64,000 nt of DNA from Vibrio neonatus (GTDB lineage Bacteria > Pseudomonadota > Gammaproteobacteria > Enterobacterales > Vibrionaceae), in NCBI RefSeq assembly GCF_024346975.1, contig NZ_AP024885.1:2666001-2730000 (forward strand), in the 5' to 3' direction. Both the position numbers and the translations under genes were made by a program. The notes below the pieces were generated by a model that saw only the letters and a list, made by a program, of their open reading frames with translations, made no database searches and was not told where the DNA came from. Numbering within the stretch: position 1 is the stretch's first letter; the number at the start of each line of letters is the position of its first letter. Below are positions 62,973 to 64,000 of this stretch, in pieces.

Positions 62973-63839
62973 CTAAACCGCAGCGGCACCAGAACAAATT
63001 TCTGATAGCTCTTGGGTAATCGCAGCCTGACGAGCTTTGTTATACACAAGCTGTAAATCTTCGATCAGGTTGTTTGCGTTATCCGTTGCAGCTTTCATTG
63101 CCACCATTCGAGCGGCCTGCTCACAAGCTAGGTTCTCAACCACGCCTTGATACACACTAGATTCGATATAACGAATCAGCAATGCATCTAGCAAAGGTTT
63201 CGGCTCTGGCTCGTAAATGTAGTCCCACTGATGGTCACGCTGCATTTCTTCGCTGTCTGATTTAGGTAAAGGCAGTAATTGATCGATCGTTGGTTCTTGA
63301 ACCATAGTGTTCACAAACTTATTGAACACTATGAAGAGGCGATCCAACTCACCTTCATCATATTTCTTCAACATAACGCGTACTGAACCGATCAAATCTT
63401 CCAGACTTGGGTTATCACCCAGACCAGAAGTTTGAGCTGCTACTTTCGCGCCGCTGTTGTTAAAGAATGCTGTTGCCTTTGAGCCGATAACGGCTAAGTC
63501 AATTTCAGCACCACTTTCCTGCCAAGTTTGCATATCTAGAATGGCTTTTTTGAACAAGTTAATGTTCAAGCCACCACACAAACCACGGTCAGTAGAAACT
63601 ATGATGTAACCAACACGCTTGGCTTCGCGTTCCTCTAGGTACGGATGTTTGTACTCTAGGCTACCGCTAGCCAAATGACCGATCACCTTACGCATTGTTT
63701 CTGCATATGGACGGGACGCTTCCATCGCATCTTGCGAGCGACGCATTTTTGAAGCGGCTACCATTTCCATTGCTTTCGTAATCTTCTGTGTGCTTTTAAC
63801 ACTACCGATTTTATTACGTATTTCTTTTGCGCCGGCCAT
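62973..63839 (-). CDS. atpG: F1F0 ATP synthase gamma subunit AtpG
   Basis: A 288-residue rotor shaft subunit. The N-terminal coiled coil [20 protein letters not shown] and [18 protein letters not shown], the central [18 protein letters not shown] near 77-94, and the C-terminal helix with [20 protein letters not shown] are all typical. Confidence 0.97.
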   Translation of the reverse strand: MAGAKEIRNKIGSVKSTQKITKAMEMVAASKMRRSQDAMEASRPYAETMRKVIGHLASGSLEYKHPYLEEREAKRVGYIIVSTDRGLCGGLNINLFKKAILDMQTWQESGAEIDLAVIGSKATAFFNNSGAKVAAQTSGLGDNPSLEDLIGSVRVMLKKYDEGELDRLFIVFNKFVNTMVQEPTIDQLLPLPKSDSEEMQRDHQWDYIYEPEPKPLLDALLIRYIESSVYQGVVENLACEQAARMVAMKAATDNANNLIEDLQLVYNKARQAAITQELSEICSGAAAV

Positions 63840-63883
63840 CGTTACTCTCCGTTAGTAGGTGACTCTTTCAAGTCACCAACCAA

Positions 63884-64000
63884 TTACCAGGTTTGGGTTG
63901 CTTTAAAATCAGTGACGATTTTTTGAAGCTGAGCTTCAATGTCGTCGTTGTAAGCACCCGTTTGGTTGATCTCTTCCGCTAGATCAGCGAACTGACCATG
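63884..64000 (-). CDS. atpA: F1F0 ATP synthase alpha subunit AtpA, C-terminal end (partial)
   Basis: The last 38 codons, running to [23 protein letters not shown] and on to the typical ending [10 protein letters not shown]. The gene continues past the right edge. It is followed by atpG 44 bases later in the order atpA-G-D-C. Confidence 0.95.
   Translation of the reverse strand, partial: HGQFADLAEEINQTGAYNDDIEAQLQKIVTDFKATQTW

Overview
The window looks like chromosome I of a Vibrio or close relative, in the origin-proximal region. This rests on protein similarity as I recognise it, a CsrB-type RNA with a GacA/VarA-type box, gene blocks ordered as in Vibrio (hemF inserted in the tsaC-aroE-yrdA block, rrn-thi-crcB, trkAH, ilvGMEDA, atp-glmU), and one perfect plus one near-perfect ParB-type parS site. 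The exact species cannot be told.

Layout, left to right. 1-14.3 kb: end of rhlB, gppA, ybiB, a queuosine-precursor transporter behind a candidate preQ1 riboswitch, recQ, two transporters, a CsrB-family sRNA, a small lipoprotein, uvrD, a four-gene bufferin-type RiPP operon (bufA1-bufB-bufC-doxX) and a small H-NS-N-terminus-like gene. 14.3-21.2 kb: a decayed repeat, an aminopeptidase P, the thiEFSGH operon behind a TPP riboswitch but without thiC, parS sites, crcB. 21.3-29.1 kb: an IS630-type element next to the 3' end of an rRNA operon on the minus strand (16S, tRNA-Ile, tRNA-Ala, 23S, 5S, tRNA-Asp, tRNA-Trp, then a broken second tRNA-Trp). 29.1-43.8 kb: housekeeping genes (yrdA, aroE, hemF, tsaC, purEK, smg, dprA, def, fmt, rsmB, trkAH, a Spo0M-type gene, an unannotated 38-codon ORF, yihD). 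43.9-60.7 kb: ccoG, srkA, dsbA, comM, the attenuated ilvGMEDA operon, punR/punC, an amino-acid ABC binding protein and permease, glmU. 60.7-64 kb: a MITE-like repeat, a long stem-loop, and the distal ATP synthase genes atpC, D, G and the end of atpA.

Most of the window is conserved housekeeping. The points of most interest are the bufferin operon (a ribosomally made, MNIO-modified copper-binding peptide system), the loss of thiC directly behind an intact TPP riboswitch, the preQ1 riboswitch candidate, a MITE family that shares its outer terminal bases and TA target with the resident IS630 element, the disrupted second tRNA-Trp, and the 38-residue ORF with its structured leader and strong terminator.
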